From assembly GCA_018673255.1 (NCBI GenBank), contig JABHDC010000223.1, positions 1 through 31,857 of the forward strand: a DNA stretch of 31,857 nt, given 5' to 3'. Origin of the DNA: Gemmatimonadota bacterium. GTDB taxonomy: Bacteria > Latescibacterota > UBA2968 > UBA8231. This document shows positions 22,340-30,286 of this stretch, piece by piece. Made by a program: the position numbers and the translations under genes. Each line of letters opens with the position of its first letter. Position 1 is the first letter of the stretch. Below the pieces are notes generated by a model, which ran no database searches, was not told the DNA's origin, and worked only from the letters and a program-made list of their open reading frames with translations.

Positions 22340-23536
22340 ATGGCAGACAGACAGAAGCGAATCGCAGCCATCATCACCTCCTTCTGGCGCATGTCCCATG
22401 CAGAGGTCATCGTCGGCCGCCTTCTGGCAGGATACTACTACGAGGGTGAACGGCAGACGCCTCGTGTGCAGATCGTGTCGCTCTACGTCGACCAGTTTCC
22501 AGAGAATGACATGAGCAGGGACCTGGCCAGGAAGTATGACATCCCCATCTATGGGACGATCGCACAGGCTCTGCAGATGGATGGAGATGAACTGGCCGTC
22601 GACGGTGTGGTCATTGTCGGTGAACACGGGGTCTACCCCTACAACATCAGGGGGCAGGAGATCTATCCGCGATTCCACTTCTTCCGTCAGGTCGTGGAGG
22701 TGTTCAAGGAGAGTGGGCGATGTGTGCCCGTATTCTGCGACAAACACTTCTCCCACGATTGGGAGGAGGCCAAGTGGATGTACGACATGTCCGTATCGAT
22801 GGGTTTCCCACTCATGGCGGGCTCTTCGTTGCCACTGGCGTGGCGCAATCCAGAATTGGAACTGGATCTTGAGACGCCCGTCGAACGGGCGGTGGCGATC
22901 AACTACGGACCCAAGGAACGCTACGGCATCCACACGCTGGAGGCGCTGCAGTGTATGGTCGAACGTCGCCGTGGCGGGGAGACCGGTGTGGCAACGGCGC
23001 GTTGCCTCGAAGGCGACCATGTCTGGGAGTGGACGAAGCAGAATTCCTGGGCCGACAACCTGCTGAGTCAGGCCGCCGCCTGTTGCCCTGACACAGAGGG
23101 GACTCCACAGGAAAAGGCAGAAGCGCCGATTCTGTTTGTCCTCGAGTATCGCAGCGGTCTGCAGGCAGCCTGTTATCTGCTCAATGGCTACATCAAGTCT
23201 GCCGCTTTTGCCGCGGACGTTGAGGGGGTTGAGACGCCGGTGGCGACGCAGTTCGAAACGCAGGCGCGGCCCCACGCTCACTTCAGTGGGCTCGTGCACC
23301 ACATCGAGGAGATGATGCTCACCGGCAGGCCTTCCTACCCGGTCGAACGAGCCCTGCTGACGACGGGCATGCTCTCAGGCCTCTTCGATTCCTCGTATCG
23401 ACAGGGGGAGACCATCGCCTGTGGTCGTGTCGTGGAGACGCCGCATCTCAACATTCCTTACCGCGCGCCGGCGGCGTCCACGTACCAGCGCGGGCCCAAA
23501 CCGGATGTGGATCCGGACTTCGGTATCGGACCCTGA
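22340..23536 (+). CDS. Gfo/Idh/MocA-like putative oxidoreductase
   Basis: The 398-residue product begins KRIAAIITSFW and continues with VQIVSLYVDQFP, MSRDLARKYDIPIYGTIAQAL and VDGVVIVGEHG, the order seen in Gfo/Idh/MocA Rossmann domains (species-specific loop, then the conserved E/D-hydrophobic strand). The GxGxxG nucleotide loop is replaced by ITSFWRMSHAEV, so NAD binding may be altered or lost. A C-terminal domain (about 195-398) contains EALQCMVERRRGGETGV and a long beta region. ATG 22340 is taken because MADRQKR follows GGGAT; ATG 22331 is also possible. The substrate is unknown, perhaps a sugar acid. Confidence 0.6.
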   Translation: MADRQKRIAAIITSFWRMSHAEVIVGRLLAGYYYEGERQTPRVQIVSLYVDQFPENDMSRDLARKYDIPIYGTIAQALQMDGDELAVDGVVIVGEHGVYPYNIRGQEIYPRFHFFRQVVEVFKESGRCVPVFCDKHFSHDWEEAKWMYDMSVSMGFPLMAGSSLPLAWRNPELELDLETPVERAVAINYGPKERYGIHTLEALQCMVERRRGGETGVATARCLEGDHVWEWTKQNSWADNLLSQAAACCPDTEGTPQEKAEAPILFVLEYRSGLQAACYLLNGYIKSAAFAADVEGVETPVATQFETQARPHAHFSGLVHHIEEMMLTGRPSYPVERALLTTGMLSGLFDSSYRQGETIACGRVVETPHLNIPYRAPAASTYQRGPKPDVDPDFGIGP

Positions 23537-23552
23537 ATACCCGGACAGGCTC

Positions 23553-26327
23553 CTAGCCTTCGAAGATCAGCCACCCCAGATCTGCGGGGTTGTCTGCGCC
23601 CAGCCGGAGGCGAGAGGTGGTCGGGTTCGATGGACGCCAGGTGTGCGTATCTGATCCTGCTCGTGTCACCTGCACATCGATTCTGATGGGGTGCAGGTCG
23701 GGGGAGCTCAAGGGGATACGGTCCAGCGGAATCCGCACGATCGTGCACTGCTCGCCGTCTGCCACACCGGTTCGGCCTTCCATGCTCTGGGGCGACACGT
23801 GGTCGGGCTGCTCTCTGCGCCATGGTGATCCCGGCTGATAGACGAAATGTTTGCAGGGCCACAGGCGACGAGGCTCAACCTTGATCAGCACAATGGCTAC
23901 ATCAGTCTCCGAGGTGACGGCGACATAGATCGCCTCCGTATCGAAGCACGATGTCCACGTGACTGCGCCATTCTCCCATTCAGCTCCCGCCGGCAGACTG
24001 AAGGCGGGAGCTGACCAGGCCGATCCCTCCACCTGAAGACAGCGGGCCATCGCGCCCGTGGGACGCGCACCCGTGTATTGGGGGAACAGGGGTTCGCCGG
24101 AGCGGATCACGGCCTCCAGTTCCGGGGCATCCTTCGTCAGAGAGTCAGCCAACTGTGACATGCGCCAGCGGATCTTCTCGGGGAAATACTTGTAGCCCTC
24201 CGCTTCGGAATGGAACCCGAGCCGCGAATCGCGCTCGCAGAGATCCAGCAATTCCTTGTTCAGTTGAATCTCTTCTTGAATGATTCCGACCAGCGTCTTC
24301 AAGCTGTCCAAGCGTTGTATGCCCTGGGCGCGGATCATCTCCTCTCTCACCTCGTAGAATCGCAGGATGTTGTAGCCGCTGCGCAGCTGAATCGTGAGCG
24401 CCTCTGCCACGCCGATGTCGAGGAGTCGTTCAGGGTCATTCTGGTATTCCGGCGCCAGACTCCTCAGGATGTCCATGCCGGTCGCCCAGTCCGACGACAT
24501 GCGCCTGGCCAGTTCGACCACCTCGGAGAGTGTGAGGGCTTCACCGAAACATTCGCCGATCCGGTCGCCGCTCGGTGGCCATGGCTTGCGCGTCACGGGC
24601 GAGCCGAGCAGCCACGTGGGCGACAGGGGTGCGTCCTCGGGCTTCAGCAACAAGGGCCACACCGGTCCATCGTGCATCGGTCCATAGTACTGGAACAGAT
24701 TCGTCAGCGGGTACTGCTCATATCCCTTCGCGAACCATTTCCAGGCCTGCGCCACCTTCGAGGCATTCGACGCCCCCCAGGTCACACTGGCAAGCCGCAG
24801 CAGGAAGGTATCCTCATCTTCGGGAAAAGGTTCGAAGGACAACTCGCCCGCCGCCTTGTTCATCAACCCGGGGTAGTTGCCGAAATACCAACAGAGCATC
24901 GTGTGCGATACACCCAACTGCCTCATGCCTGCGAACTTCCGGTACAACAGGGAGGGCACGGGCAGATAGGGAACCGTGGCCAGTTCGTGCGAGCAGCCTG
25001 TCTGGATCTTCGCCGAGATCGATGTCTGGCTGGAGCGGCCGGTCTCTGCAATCCGGTCGAATCGATGGCTTGGGCCGGGGGTCGAGAGCCAGTAGTCACC
25101 ACCCGTGAGTTGCTTGCCGAACTCGGTTCGCGTGACACCTGTTTCCAGGTTGAATTGCAGGATCACACCGTCAGGTGTGTGGGCCGGAATCTCATAGACC
25201 CAGTCTGCCAGGTCATCGCGGCAGGCCCCCAGACCGTAGGGCATGTACAGCCAGCTGATCAGTTCGGCTTTGGGCGCGGCGGCGTGCATCCCGTGCTCCA
25301 TGGCCGACAGCGACGCGTGCAGAATCTCCCACGGCTCCTTCTGGGAACATCGGGGACAGTCGATGTGGCCCTCATCAAGGGCCGATACTGCACTCAGACA
25401 CGTCGTGGGTCGCTCACCGTGGGTGATGTTGATCAGTCCGCCCAGACCCGGGACGGCTTGGAAGATGCTGTTCACCGATTCATAGAGATAGGCGGCGGCG
25501 GCGTCGCTGCATGGGCAGAAGCACTGTCTCCCACCATAGGCTGTGCTACCTGCCAGTTCGGGGTTGCCCGCGGGAACAGGTCTCTCCGAATCCCAGTATC
25601 TGGGCTCGATGCAGAAGATGTAGGTCCGTATTCCATAGCGGAGGCAGGCGTTCACCGTCTGCCTGAGTTTCTCCAATCGCTTCGGGGCATCCTGTCCCGC
25701 ATCGGGCGTAAAGCGCGTCTTGCACAGGTCATGGAAGGTCACCGTCAACCACAACCCATTCACCCCTTCGTGCGCCAGGCGGTTGAGATACTCCTCCGGG
25801 TAGTAGTCCTCCTCATCCATCAGTTCGTCCCGCATCCGTGGCGGACGCTTGATGGGGCCGAAGAAGCAGCGTGAGATCCGTCGCTTGATGAATGGCTTCC
25901 GGGTGATCGTACCCGGCTGCAGGAATGGTCCCCGGGCGGCCAGCATCAGGTCTTCCAGGTGGAAGATTCCGCGCCGAATCCCCTCCGTGTCGGATGCAGT
26001 GATGTGGCAGCATTCACCGTTGATCTCCACCCGGTAGGCTTCATCCTCCAGGCTGGCGTCCAGTCCGGTCTCGATCGGATAGCCGTGGTCCGTCACCTGC
26101 ACGTCACCGGCGGCCAGAAAACGGGTGATGTCATCGTAGGCCGTACCGAGCCTCTCCTGAGGATCGGGGAAGGCTTGCACCAGGCGCACGCCATTTGAGA
26201 TGTCGATCTGGTCGGCGCCGGCGCCGCGTTTCTCCCAGGCGTGCCGAGTCCACATGGGCGCCTTCAGGTCATCGATGAACCTCCAGCGCTCCTCGCCTGG
26301 TTGCGGCGGCAATCCTGTGGTATCCAT
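23553..26327 (-). CDS. Large glycosidase-like protein (GH20/GH67-type zincin-like N-domain)
   Basis: The 924-residue product has no signal peptide. ATG 26327 follows AGGAAA closely. Residues about 45-140 look like the zincin-like domain that precedes GH20 and GH67 barrels (YRVEINGECCHITASDTEGIRRGIFHLEDLM). A barrel follows, with GVNGLWLTVTFHD (188-200), RYGIRTYIFCIEPRYWD, GGLINITHGERPTTC (E305 is a catalytic candidate) and a DCPRCSQ cysteine pair. The C-terminal 140 residues (GSAWSAPAFSLPAG, TWTSCFDTEAIYVAVTSETD) resemble family-9-like carbohydrate-binding sandwiches. Alpha-glucuronidase or hexosaminidase activity is plausible; the neighbouring uxuA-like gene favours a uronate substrate. Family assignment needs a profile search. 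The gene is divergent from the one at 26504. Confidence 0.65.
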   Translation of the reverse strand: MDTTGLPPQPGEERWRFIDDLKAPMWTRHAWEKRGAGADQIDISNGVRLVQAFPDPQERLGTAYDDITRFLAAGDVQVTDHGYPIETGLDASLEDEAYRVEINGECCHITASDTEGIRRGIFHLEDLMLAARGPFLQPGTITRKPFIKRRISRCFFGPIKRPPRMRDELMDEEDYYPEEYLNRLAHEGVNGLWLTVTFHDLCKTRFTPDAGQDAPKRLEKLRQTVNACLRYGIRTYIFCIEPRYWDSERPVPAGNPELAGSTAYGGRQCFCPCSDAAAAYLYESVNSIFQAVPGLGGLINITHGERPTTCLSAVSALDEGHIDCPRCSQKEPWEILHASLSAMEHGMHAAAPKAELISWLYMPYGLGACRDDLADWVYEIPAHTPDGVILQFNLETGVTRTEFGKQLTGGDYWLSTPGPSHRFDRIAETGRSSQTSISAKIQTGCSHELATVPYLPVPSLLYRKFAGMRQLGVSHTMLCWYFGNYPGLMNKAAGELSFEPFPEDEDTFLLRLASVTWGASNASKVAQAWKWFAKGYEQYPLTNLFQYYGPMHDGPVWPLLLKPEDAPLSPTWLLGSPVTRKPWPPSGDRIGECFGEALTLSEVVELARRMSSDWATGMDILRSLAPEYQNDPERLLDIGVAEALTIQLRSGYNILRFYEVREEMIRAQGIQRLDSLKTLVGIIQEEIQLNKELLDLCERDSRLGFHSEAEGYKYFPEKIRWRMSQLADSLTKDAPELEAVIRSGEPLFPQYTGARPTGAMARCLQVEGSAWSAPAFSLPAGAEWENGAVTWTSCFDTEAIYVAVTSETDVAIVLIKVEPRRLWPCKHFVYQPGSPWRREQPDHVSPQSMEGRTGVADGEQCTIVRIPLDRIPLSSPDLHPIRIDVQVTRAGSDTHTWRPSNPTTSRLRLGADNPADLGWLIFEG

Positions 26328-26503
26328 CTCATTTCCTGTCATGTGGCGGGTCACTATGGGCAGTATGGCGCGACCGGGGCAGGCACGGCAAGTGGGAGCC
26401 CATGGCGACCAATGCACAGGCGTCCTACTCTATGCCGCAATGACCCACGTGGCGCACCGGACACGACAGCGCCCCTTCACGAGTTCGATCCAGAGGAACC
26501 ATC

Positions 26504-27511
26504 ATGTATATCGGAACGCAGGGCACCTTCACCGAAGATCACGATCTGGAGATGCTCGCCCAGCTGGGTGTGAACAACGTTGATACGACGCCCACCGAGC
26601 CCAAGGCCGAATGGACGACGGATCTGCTGACCAGCTATCGGGAGCGCTGTGCGAAGTTCGGCATCAATCTGGAGATGATGCATCTGCTGGGCTCCAGTGG
26701 CGCCTATCACGACAAGGAGACGGGCGCCATCTTCCTCAAGCCCAGCGACGAGCGCGAACGCCAGCTCGATCTCGTGTGTGACCTCATCCGCATGGCGGGC
26801 GAGGCGGGTCTGAGGGGTTTCAACTACAACATCACACCCCTCGGCCATTTGCGGACCGAATCGGAGAAGGGTCGCGGCGGCGCACGGCTCTCGACCTTCG
26901 ACTACGAGGAATTGCTGGCCACGGGAGGGAATCAGCCGGGCAAGCAACTGGTTGAGTTCGAGGACGGACCGGCCGATGGGGATGAGATGTGGTCGCGCAT
27001 CGATCACTGGCTCAAGCGTGTGATTCCCGTGGCGGAGGAATACAAGGTGCAGATGGCCTGCCATCCCTCTGATCCGGGGATCGGTGTCGGTGAGATCTAC
27101 CGGGGTGTCGACCGCGTGCTGGGTATGTCGGAGGGCTTCAAGAAGTTGATCGATCTGTATGATAGCGATTACAATGGGCTGAACTTCTGCGTCGGCTGCC
27201 ACTCGGAATGTCTGGAAGACCCGTCGAAGGACATCTTCGACACGATCCGCTACTTCGGTGAGCGGAAGCGGATCTTCAATATCCACTTCCGCAATATCAA
27301 GGGCGGCTTCCGCAAGTTCGTCGAGGTCTTCCCCGATGAGGGAGACGTGGACATGATCGAGGTCATGCGCGTGCTCAAAGCGGTCGACTATCCCTACATG
27401 ATCATGCCAGATCACGTGCCGGGGATCTCTGGACCCGAGCCGGGTCGCGTCGGCTTCGCCTTCTGCTTCGGCTATATCCACGCGGCGTTGCAGGCGGCAG
27501 GGGTCAAGTGA
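26504..27511 (+). CDS. uxuA: Mannonate-dehydratase-like TIM barrel protein
   Basis: The 335-residue product resembles UxuA, which dehydrates D-mannonate to 2-keto-3-deoxygluconate. UxuA-like features are MACHPSDPGIG (H187), NFCVGCHSEC (C229), FNIHFRNIKGGFRKFVEVFPDEGDVDM (H261) and YMIMPDHVPG (D303, H304), which give the expected Cys, His, His and Asp metal ligands. It is shorter than typical UxuA (about 390) and lacks part of the N-terminal region, so a related sugar isomerase of the same superfamily is possible. AGAGGA lies just upstream of the ATG. It is followed 13 bases later by the deacylase gene. A role in uronate catabolism fits the neighbouring glycosidase. Confidence 0.7.
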   Translation: MYIGTQGTFTEDHDLEMLAQLGVNNVDTTPTEPKAEWTTDLLTSYRERCAKFGINLEMMHLLGSSGAYHDKETGAIFLKPSDERERQLDLVCDLIRMAGEAGLRGFNYNITPLGHLRTESEKGRGGARLSTFDYEELLATGGNQPGKQLVEFEDGPADGDEMWSRIDHWLKRVIPVAEEYKVQMACHPSDPGIGVGEIYRGVDRVLGMSEGFKKLIDLYDSDYNGLNFCVGCHSECLEDPSKDIFDTIRYFGERKRIFNIHFRNIKGGFRKFVEVFPDEGDVDMIEVMRVLKAVDYPYMIMPDHVPGISGPEPGRVGFAFCFGYIHAALQAAGVK

Positions 27512-27524
27512 CGAGGTCCGAGTC

Positions 27525-28553
27525 GTGACACGAATCATCGCTCGACCGGCAGACCTCGACCTGGATTCGCCCGGGCGTCGGGACTACTGGGTGGCGCTGG
27601 AACACGACACCATGTGGGGAGAGCATCACATTCCCCTCACGGTGATGGTGGGCCCCGGTGCAACGCCTGATCAGGGATTGCTGGCCATCGGCTCGAATCA
27701 CGGCAATGAGTACGAAGGCCCGGTGGCGATCAAACACCTGATCGGTGAGATCGATATCGCCCAGGTTGTCGGGCGTCTGATCTTCATCCCCGTGTTGAAT
27801 CCTGCCGCCTTCCACAGCGGCACGCGGGAGAGCACCGATCACGACGGGGTGAATCTCAATCGCGCTTTCGTGGATGGTGCCGGGGTCACACCCGCCCTGG
27901 CGGGTATCACCCACCGGATCGCCGCCTTCGTGCGCCAGTATCTGTGGCCGCGCGTGCACATCGTGCAGGATATCCACTCCGGTGGAGATGCCCTGCGTTT
28001 CGCCCTGTGTTCGAGCTTTCACGAAGTCGACGACCCGGCGCAGAGCCACACGATCGAAGAGACGGCCCGTTGGTATGGCACCCCGTTCGTCATCACCTAC
28101 CAGAACGAGACGCCGGGTCTGTTGCCCAGTGAAGCGGAGCGCCTCGGTAAGATCACCGTTGGCACCGAGTTGGGCTGGGGTGAGACGGTGAATCTGGACG
28201 GGGTGCGTTATGCGAAGCAGGGCCTGCGGGCGGCGGCAATCCGACACGGCCTGATGCAGGGACAGATCGAGCCGATGGGCCACCATGCCGATGGCACGCA
28301 GAAGCTGGTTGCCATGGTTGAACGCGAGTGTTTCGTACCGGCCCCATACCCGGGGCACTACGAACCCCTGCTGGAATGTGGCACGCAGGTAAGTCGCGGT
28401 GATACGGTGGGATGGCTCCACGATTTCTACCGCATCGATGATGCGCCCTGGCCGGTGACGGCGGGCGTGGATGGATACGTACTCAGTCAGGCTTCCCGTG
28501 CACCGGTGATTCAGGGGATGCATATCCTGGTCGTTGCGCAGGAAGTGGGCTGA
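27525..28553 (+). CDS. Succinylglutamate desuccinylase/aspartoacylase family deacylase
   Basis: The 342-residue product is a zinc-dependent amidohydrolase of the M14-like AstE/ASPA family. Zinc ligands are H59 and E62 in SNHGNEYEG and H151 in DIHSGG. VNLNRAF (109-115) supplies the substrate-binding Asn-Arg pair, and E215 in VGTELGWGE is the likely general base. A C-terminal beta domain (about 260-342) with VDGYVLSQ resembles the lipoyl-like barrel of the family. The start is GTG 27525, 13 bases after the preceding stop; the upstream GAGG is modest. The substrate is an N-acyl amino acid or related amide and is not predictable here. Confidence 0.85.
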   Translation: MTRIIARPADLDLDSPGRRDYWVALEHDTMWGEHHIPLTVMVGPGATPDQGLLAIGSNHGNEYEGPVAIKHLIGEIDIAQVVGRLIFIPVLNPAAFHSGTRESTDHDGVNLNRAFVDGAGVTPALAGITHRIAAFVRQYLWPRVHIVQDIHSGGDALRFALCSSFHEVDDPAQSHTIEETARWYGTPFVITYQNETPGLLPSEAERLGKITVGTELGWGETVNLDGVRYAKQGLRAAAIRHGLMQGQIEPMGHHADGTQKLVAMVERECFVPAPYPGHYEPLLECGTQVSRGDTVGWLHDFYRIDDAPWPVTAGVDGYVLSQASRAPVIQGMHILVVAQEVG

Positions 28554-28611
28554 TCAGACCCGTGCCACAGGTAGCGCTACAGGTGCCTGTCACTGAAGAT
28601 CGAGAGATGGA

Positions 28612-29397
28612 ATGAGTGAACTGAGTTTCCGCTGTGAATCGAGGGCGCTGGACGCCAATGTCGGCGTCGGGCATCGCCACGATGATCCCTCGCCGTTGGG
28701 TGACGCCGCTGCCCTGCTGGCAGAGATGGATCGCCATGGTGTCGACACGGCGCTGGTCAATCATCGGCAGGGTGAGATGATCAGCGCCATGGATGGCAAT
28801 GACGCGCTGCACGAGTGGATCGCGGCGGGACATGGGCGACTGTTGCCGGCGTGGATGGCGTCGATGGTGCCCGAATCCCTGTCGCAGCTGCAGGCGCTAC
28901 ACGCCGACGGGAAGGTGCAGGCCGTGCGTCTGCACGACACGTCGTCTACTTCGACACCACTCACCTGCTGGATCTACGGTGATCTGCTCGCATGGCTGCA
29001 GCAGGAGGATCTGCCCCTGTGGATCTCGCTGGCTGACAATGACACGGTGGAACTGGCCGATACGCTGTCGCAGTTCCGGGATCTGCGCGTCGTGTTGGTG
29101 GGTGCTCACTACTCCCACGCCTGTTACATCCCGCAATTGCTGCGACATCTGCCCCGGGCGTGCCTGGAGTTGAGCCGCTACGAGACGCCGAATGCGATCG
29201 AGGATCTGGTCACGCAATTCGGGGCGCAACGTCTGCTCTACGGATCTTACTCGCCGCGATATGCGATGGGGCCGATGCTGTTCGGGCTCCACCGGCTGGC
29301 GATCGAGCCCACAGAATTGCAGCAGATTCTCGATGGCACAGCGCGGACACTGCTTGGCCTGCCAGATGAGCTCGCCGCGAAGGAGGCGGCCCAATGA
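28612..29397 (+). CDS. Degenerate amidohydrolase-2-like protein
   Basis: The 261-residue product has the amidohydrolase-2 (ACMSD-like) barrel layout: MDRHGVDTALVNH, a QAVRLHDT strand, YGSYSPRY and ILDGTARTLLGL at the end. The metal site is missing: the HxH at strand 1 is D14-A-N-V, the His of strand 5 is absent (SLADND), and the strand-8 Asp is Tyr213 (YGSYSP instead of FGSDxP). Only the GAHYSH histidine remains. It is probably a non-catalytic partner of the following enzyme. The stop codon overlaps the next ATG (ATGA, 29394-29397), so equal amounts may be made and a heterodimer is plausible. Confidence 0.7.
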   Translation: MSELSFRCESRALDANVGVGHRHDDPSPLGDAAALLAEMDRHGVDTALVNHRQGEMISAMDGNDALHEWIAAGHGRLLPAWMASMVPESLSQLQALHADGKVQAVRLHDTSSTSTPLTCWIYGDLLAWLQQEDLPLWISLADNDTVELADTLSQFRDLRVVLVGAHYSHACYIPQLLRHLPRACLELSRYETPNAIEDLVTQFGAQRLLYGSYSPRYAMGPMLFGLHRLAIEPTELQQILDGTARTLLGLPDELAAKEAAQ

Positions 29398-30158
29398 TCG
29401 GTAATGCCCCTGTCATCGACTTCCACGGCCATGTGGGTAACTGGGAATCGGTGGGCATGCTCGATGATCCCTCGCGCATGCTGCACGCCATGGATGCGGC
29501 TGGCGTCGATCAGGCCTGCCTCTTCAACATCTTCCATCCCGATGGCCGTCGTGCTAACGATTCGATGGCCGCCTTCGTGGCCAAACATCCTGATCGATTC
29601 ATCGGTTTTGCTTATGTATCGGTGATGATGCCAGACCTGAAGCCAGATGGCCTGAGGTTGGAGCTGGAACGAGCCATCGACGGTCTGGGTCTGAAGGCGA
29701 TCAAGATCTACCCGCCATACACGACGTATCCGCTGGATCATGAGGCCTGGCATCCGGTCTATTCTTTTGCCAATGAGCGGGGTCTGGTCGTGATCTCTCA
29801 CACCGATGGCAGCCATCTGTGCCAACCGGCCAGACTCGGGGCCGTGGCGGAGCACTTTCCGAAGGCGAAGTTTGTCGCCGGACACTCCGGCATCATCGAG
29901 CCCTGCCGCCACCAGGCGATCGAGATGGCCCGTGCTCACGCCAACTTCTATCTGGAGACGTGCAACACCTACCGGGAGCCTGGCGTCATCGAGCAGCTGG
30001 TGGCCGGGGCAGGGGCGGATCGGGTGTTGTTTGGCTCGGATCAGCCGCTGATGGATCCCCGGACGCAGCTGGGCAAGATCATCACAGCCGATCTCAGCGA
30101 CGAGGAGAAGCGGCTCGTCATCGGGGGTAATGCGCAGAAGTTGCTGGGGTTGGTGTAG
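29394..30158 (+). CDS. Amidohydrolase-2 family metal-dependent hydrolase
   Basis: The 254-residue enzyme keeps all ligands expected of the ACMSD-like amidohydrolase-2 family: H11 and H13 in IDFHGHVG, H136 in VVISHTDG, H164 in VAGHSG and D216 in VLFGSDQP. The KAIKIYPPY strand (K104) and IGGNAQKLLGL end also match. Family members are decarboxylases or lactone and amide hydrolases; the substrate is not evident. The gene overlaps the preceding degenerate paralogue by four bases and is the last of the plus-strand run. No hairpin terminator with a T run is visible in the 128 bases before the convergent TPR gene. Confidence 0.83.
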   Translation: MIGNAPVIDFHGHVGNWESVGMLDDPSRMLHAMDAAGVDQACLFNIFHPDGRRANDSMAAFVAKHPDRFIGFAYVSVMMPDLKPDGLRLELERAIDGLGLKAIKIYPPYTTYPLDHEAWHPVYSFANERGLVVISHTDGSHLCQPARLGAVAEHFPKAKFVAGHSGIIEPCRHQAIEMARAHANFYLETCNTYREPGVIEQLVAGAGADRVLFGSDQPLMDPRTQLGKIITADLSDEEKRLVIGGNAQKLLGLV

Positions 30159-30286
30159 AGAAGGCGGGGTTGTCGGCTTCCACCCGCGCATCTTGATCTG
30201 ATACCCGGAGACCTACCCTGACCCGTATTGAGCCGCTCCCCGACTTCAGCTGACAGGGCGCGGCGTCGCAGCCCCAGAGAGACCTG

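Noticed and set aside
24210..25874. A 554-codon open frame on the plus strand inside the large glycosidase gene
   Set aside because: The minus-strand frame has clear domain structure and a good start. The plus frame is low-complexity and rich in Arg, Gly and Gln, as expected for a shadow in high-GC sequence.
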